Of a DNA stretch of 64,000 nucleotides, positions 61,075 through 64,000 are shown in pieces. The notes under the pieces were generated by a model. The model did not search any database. It was not told the DNA's origin and worked only from the letters and a program-made list of their open reading frames with translations. Made by a program: the position numbers and the translations under genes. Position 1 is the stretch's first letter, and the number at the start of each line of letters is the position of its first letter. Source of the DNA: UBA2166 sp964463965 (lineage in GTDB: Bacteria > Nitrospirota > Nitrospiria > Nitrospirales > UBA2166); the NCBI GenBank assembly GCA_964463965.1, contig CAYXED010000008.1, forward strand, positions 1-64,000, given 5' to 3'.

Positions 61075-61734
61075 TTAATTTTTAGATATTTGGCGACTTG
61101 TTTTTTCAGGAACGGCTACTATTGGAGAAAAATCTACCTCTATTCCCGGTGAAACAAGAAAGCCTATTCCATAGGCACTTTTGTCAGGCTCCATCCCAAA
61201 ATATCTTTTGTAATCTTCTGAAGCCGTTGCATATTCTGTGACCCATTCCCCTATAGGTGCGTGTCCACTTTGTAGTACAAGTTCGTGCGGTCGGAAAAAA
61301 CCGTCATTTAGCTCTTTTCCTTCAGGGTGGTTGCTGCTCCACAGGTACTTTATTATCTTTGGTATCCCTATGATATCAGTACCAAGTGACACATATAATG
61401 CGATAGTTTTTTCTCCCTCACTTGGCATTTTATGAAGGCGCCACTTCCAAGTAATGATTGGATGCGTCAGGGGATCCCAGGAAATTTTAGTGAAAATTCT
61501 TTGGGGTCGAGTCTCTATATTGGCTTTAAGATATGGAATGTTTTTCTCAAAGTGTACTTCGTAAAGTTTCTCCATTGAAGGATGTTCATTTCGGCTTTTC
61601 CAGGAGTGAGGAAACTCTGCATAGTCTGTAAGGAGAATCGGCTGTTTTTCAGAGTGAGCATGCTCTCCAGAAAGTGTTTGAGTGTTTATAAGCGAGATTG
61701 CCAGTATTGAAAGAAAAATTTTAAAAAAAATCAT
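61075..61734 (-). CDS. DUF3047 family exported protein
   Basis: A 219-residue protein with a signal peptide (about 1-22). Family features are visible: ITWKWRLHKMP, YVSLGTD, KYLWSSNHPEG, GEWVTEYATASEDYKRYFG and a final GIGFLVSPG. The function of DUF3047 is not known; the fold is predicted to be a beta-rich extracytoplasmic domain. It lies 16 bases after pdxA and is probably the last gene of the larC-pdxA transcript. Confidence 0.8.
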   Translation of the reverse strand: MIFFKIFLSILAISLINTQTLSGEHAHSEKQPILLTDYAEFPHSWKSRNEHPSMEKLYEVHFEKNIPYLKANIETRPQRIFTKISWDPLTHPIITWKWRLHKMPSEGEKTIALYVSLGTDIIGIPKIIKYLWSSNHPEGKELNDGFFRPHELVLQSGHAPIGEWVTEYATASEDYKRYFGMEPDKSAYGIGFLVSPGIEVDFSPIVAVPEKTSRQISKN

Positions 61735-61750
61735 GCTTATTTCCCTATCT

Positions 61751-62788
61751 TTATTTTGTAGATAGTGAAGATTGGTAGTTTAGAATTTTAATCGTTGTAG
61801 TAATGGCTTCAGTTATGCTTTCAGAGTTAGCTATTCCCTGGCCGGCAATATCATACGCCGTTCCATGATCTACTGATGTTCGAAGGATTGGGAGACCAAC
61901 AGTGATATTTACAGCTTTACCAAATGACAGTAACTTTAATGGTATAAGGCCTTGATCGTGATACATTGCTACCACAATATCAAACTTTCCTTTTGCGGCC
62001 TGTTGAAAGATGGTATCAGCAGGAAATGGCCCTTCGCAGTTTATTCCAGTAGCTTGAGATCTTTCAATTGCCGGCGTAATAACCTCAATCTCTTCCTTTC
62101 CAAATTGACCGTTTTCCCCTGCATGTGGGTTCAGTCCTGCAACCCCAATTCGAGGAGTAGGAATTCCAAAGTATTGCTGGGAAGATTTATGAGCAAGGCG
62201 TATCGCTTTCATTACGTCACGATATTTGATTAAAGATGAAAGACTAGAGAGAGGTACATGTGTGGTCACAAACATGATACGTAATGGTCCTCCAATGATC
62301 ATCATCCCAGAGTCTGTCCCTGATGAGGTGCAGCCTGTAAGTTCTGCAAGGAGCTCTGTGTGCCCTGGATAATTATACCCAGCCATATACATTGCCGATT
62401 TTGTAATAGGTGCTGTTACAATTGCGTCTAGAGTGCCGTTCATAGCAAACTTTACAGCTTCCCGTATAAAGACTATCTGTGCGTGACCATTCTCTTTAGC
62501 TAATTGGCCTGGTACAGTTTTAGGTAATGGGTTTTGTAATGGGTCAAGGACATAAATGATGTCTCTTGCCTCATAGTCATTCCGAAGTGTGGACACTTTT
62601 TTAAGGGTGTATTGTGTTTGAAGTGATCTTAAGGTTTCCAGCATGACTGCGTACGAGCCAATGACTATCAGATGTGCACGAGACCTTATGTTGGTGTTAA
62701 GAGTTTCTGATAGGGACTTTAGAATAATCTCTGGCCCTATTCCCGCTGGGTCTCCCATTGTTATTCCAATAAGAGGAAGTTTTGACAT
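61751..62788 (-). CDS. pdxA: 4-hydroxythreonine-4-phosphate dehydrogenase
   Basis: PdxA (345 residues) oxidises 4-phosphohydroxythreonine in DXP-dependent pyridoxal phosphate synthesis. ITMGDPAGIGPEI opens the enzyme; metal/substrate residues lie in YPGHTELLAELTG, LNPHAGENGQFGKEE and AMYHDQGLIPLK. A PdxA2-type enzyme for other hydroxy-acid phosphates is an alternative given the larC neighbour, but motif spacing fits PdxA. It starts 1 base after larC ends. Confidence 0.94.
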   Translation of the reverse strand: MSKLPLIGITMGDPAGIGPEIILKSLSETLNTNIRSRAHLIVIGSYAVMLETLRSLQTQYTLKKVSTLRNDYEARDIIYVLDPLQNPLPKTVPGQLAKENGHAQIVFIREAVKFAMNGTLDAIVTAPITKSAMYMAGYNYPGHTELLAELTGCTSSGTDSGMMIIGGPLRIMFVTTHVPLSSLSSLIKYRDVMKAIRLAHKSSQQYFGIPTPRIGVAGLNPHAGENGQFGKEEIEVITPAIERSQATGINCEGPFPADTIFQQAAKGKFDIVVAMYHDQGLIPLKLLSFGKAVNITVGLPILRTSVDHGTAYDIAGQGIANSESITEAITTTIKILNYQSSLSTK

Positions 62789-62789
62789 G

Positions 62790-64000
62790 TTATTCTTTGC
62801 CTTTTTTAACCCTGGGCTTTTTCAGTGTATCTCTAAGTATTTGTTGTACCTCGTCCATAATGTCACGGAGTGGAATCCCTGTTTTTTCGGCGATTGTCTT
62901 GCAGTCCCGGTACTCTAGGGAATGGCGTTTTTTTCCATCATTAAGGGTTGCCACTTTGACAGAAACGGTTCCGTATTTAGTTTTGAGCGTAATGTGGGTT
63001 CTTTGAAGAATTTTTCTGGAAACGTTATAAAGACGCACTCCCAGTGTAGTCGTTTCTCTATATATAATTTCTGTAATTGTATCAACGTGTGTTTTTTTGC
63101 TTAGAACGCTAAGGATAATTCCAGGCCTACCTTGCTTCATAAGGACAGGAGTGAGGGTGACATCAAGAGCACCAAATTTTAAAAGAAGTTGTATTAATGA
63201 ATCATAGATTTGTGGATTCATGTCATCAATATTTGATTCAATCATAACAACATCGTTTTGCGAGCTATCTAGAAGGTCTGTTGAAGCTATTTCCTCTGAA
63301 TTTCCTATAAGTACTCTTAAAATATTTGGTTGTAGTGATGTTTTAAATGTTCCGGCGCCATGCCCTATCGTATTTATTGACATTTGAGGCATGGTGCCAA
63401 ATTTTTTACTTAAAGAAGTTATAAGGGCGGCCCCGGTTGGTGTTGTCAATTCGCAGTTAATTTCTGATGTATAAACAGGTATACCTTTTAAGAGTTCTGC
63501 TGTTGCTGGGGTTGGGATTGAAAGATTCCCATGAGAAGTTTTAACTATTCCAGACCCAAGATTTATTGGGGATGTAATTATTTGATCAATCTCAAGAAGA
63601 GCACATCCCAGAAGACTCCCCACTACATCTACAAGTGTATCAATCACACCTATTTCATGAAATACGACTTTTGTAGTAGGAATTCCGTGTGCGTGGGCTT
63701 CTGCTTTTGCTATGCGTAAAAATACATCAATAGCTTGTTTGGAAATTTTTGGTGGGAGAGATGATTTGTTAATAAGGCTTTTAATTGCCGAAATGCTGTT
63801 TAGGGGCTTCTGAGGCGTGTTAACTATTACATCTACCTTGGTGGCTGCGATATTGGCACGACGAGTTTTTTTTGTTTTAATAAAATATCCCCGTATTGGA
63901 AGAAGCTTAAGCTCTTTTGAAAGTTTTGATATTGGAAGGCCTGAATCTACCAATGCGCCTAAAATCATATCGCCACTGATACCCGAAGAACAGTCAAAGT
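62790..64000 (-). CDS. larC: Nickel-pincer cofactor biosynthesis protein LarC (5' end outside window)
   Basis: About 403 residues are visible. The frame continues upstream of the first internal ATG (63968) as FDCSSGISGD, the conserved LarC start, so only a few residues lie beyond the right edge. LarC uses CTP to insert nickel into the pincer nucleotide of lactate racemase and relatives. Motifs: GISGDMILGALVD, FHEIGVIDTLVDVVG, TPTGAALI, ESNIDDMNPQIYD. In Lactobacillus larC is split by a frameshift site; here the coding frame is continuous. LarB and LarE are not in the window. Confidence 0.9.
   Translation of the reverse strand, partial: FDCSSGISGDMILGALVDSGLPISKLSKELKLLPIRGYFIKTKKTRRANIAATKVDVIVNTPQKPLNSISAIKSLINKSSLPPKISKQAIDVFLRIAKAEAHAHGIPTTKVVFHEIGVIDTLVDVVGSLLGCALLEIDQIITSPINLGSGIVKTSHGNLSIPTPATAELLKGIPVYTSEINCELTTPTGAALITSLSKKFGTMPQMSINTIGHGAGTFKTSLQPNILRVLIGNSEEIASTDLLDSSQNDVVMIESNIDDMNPQIYDSLIQLLLKFGALDVTLTPVLMKQGRPGIILSVLSKKTHVDTITEIIYRETTTLGVRLYNVSRKILQRTHITLKTKYGTVSVKVATLNDGKKRHSLEYRDCKTIAEKTGIPLRDIMDEVQQILRDTLKKPRVKKGKE

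Noticed and set aside
1..64000. CRISPR arrays, insertion sequences, phage or toxin-antitoxin genes
   Set aside because: No direct-repeat arrays, transposase or integrase motifs, or compatible small gene pairs were seen on either strand.

Overview
The window is a gene-dense, AT-leaning stretch (roughly 40% GC by eye) from a free-living, biosynthetically capable Gram-negative bacterium. The outer membrane is implied by LpxD, LptF/LptG and a lipoprotein-type RND efflux adaptor with its pump. The mix of genes (CcsA leading a HemA-HemC-CobA/HemD-HemB run, HpnD, the ilv-psd-pssA-leu-asd run, DUF3047, LarC-PdxA, an NHL propeller and a SorB-like cytochrome) resembles Deltaproteobacteria-like, SAR324, Nitrospinota, Nitrospirota or Methylomirabilota genomes. 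That placement is an inference from gene content; no rRNA or other decisive marker is present. GTG and TTG start codons are common and several are fixed by good Shine-Dalgarno sequences.

Layout. 1-2352 (minus): HAD hydrolase, squalene/phytoene-synthase family HpnD, family 4 uracil-DNA glycosylase, and the start of a heavy-metal (HMA) domain protein, probably a copper ATPase. 2413-7467 (plus): gamma carbonic anhydrase, a basic coiled-coil protein with its own promoter, then trpE-trpG-trpD-trpC. 7479-8902 (minus): thrH-thiD. 9149-21724 (plus): ccsA-hemA-hemC-cobA/hemD-hemB (5-aminolevulinate branch to uroporphyrinogen III and precorrin-2/sirohaem), then ribF, tilS, ftsH, folP, glmM, ending at a convergent tRNA-Lys. 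22063-23833: a membrane protein and an NHL-repeat protein. 23887-27236 (minus): lptF-lptG-lpxD. 27637-30791: cspA, purA and two poorly known envelope proteins. 31125-40654 (plus): coaE, trxB, thiI, queG-queE, pepA, nagZ, an Atg22-like MFS carrier and a signal peptidase I homologue that lacks both catalytic residues. 40727-47121: greA, a SAM-hydrolase gene remnant, an unknown protein, tatA and an RND efflux pair. 47149-50444: PAS-like protein, NSS-family symporter, mutM and a small cytochrome c. 50543-61059 (plus): ribE, ilvB-ilvN-ilvC-psd-pssA-leuA-leuB-asd and a SpoIID-domain protein. 61075-64000 (minus): larC-pdxA-DUF3047.

Most of the window is housekeeping metabolism: haem, tryptophan, branched-chain amino acids, phosphatidylethanolamine, riboflavin/FAD, folate, CoA, queuosine, thiamine, pyridoxal and peptidoglycan/LPS precursors. 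No mobile element, CRISPR array, phage gene or defence island was seen. The most unusual items are the signal peptidase pseudoenzyme (39680-40654), the degraded SAM hydroxide adenosyltransferase fragment (41241-41381), terminator-like hairpins in the leaders of cspA and purA, and the antisense overlap of mutM with a cytochrome c gene. I did not find a convincing undescribed multi-gene system.
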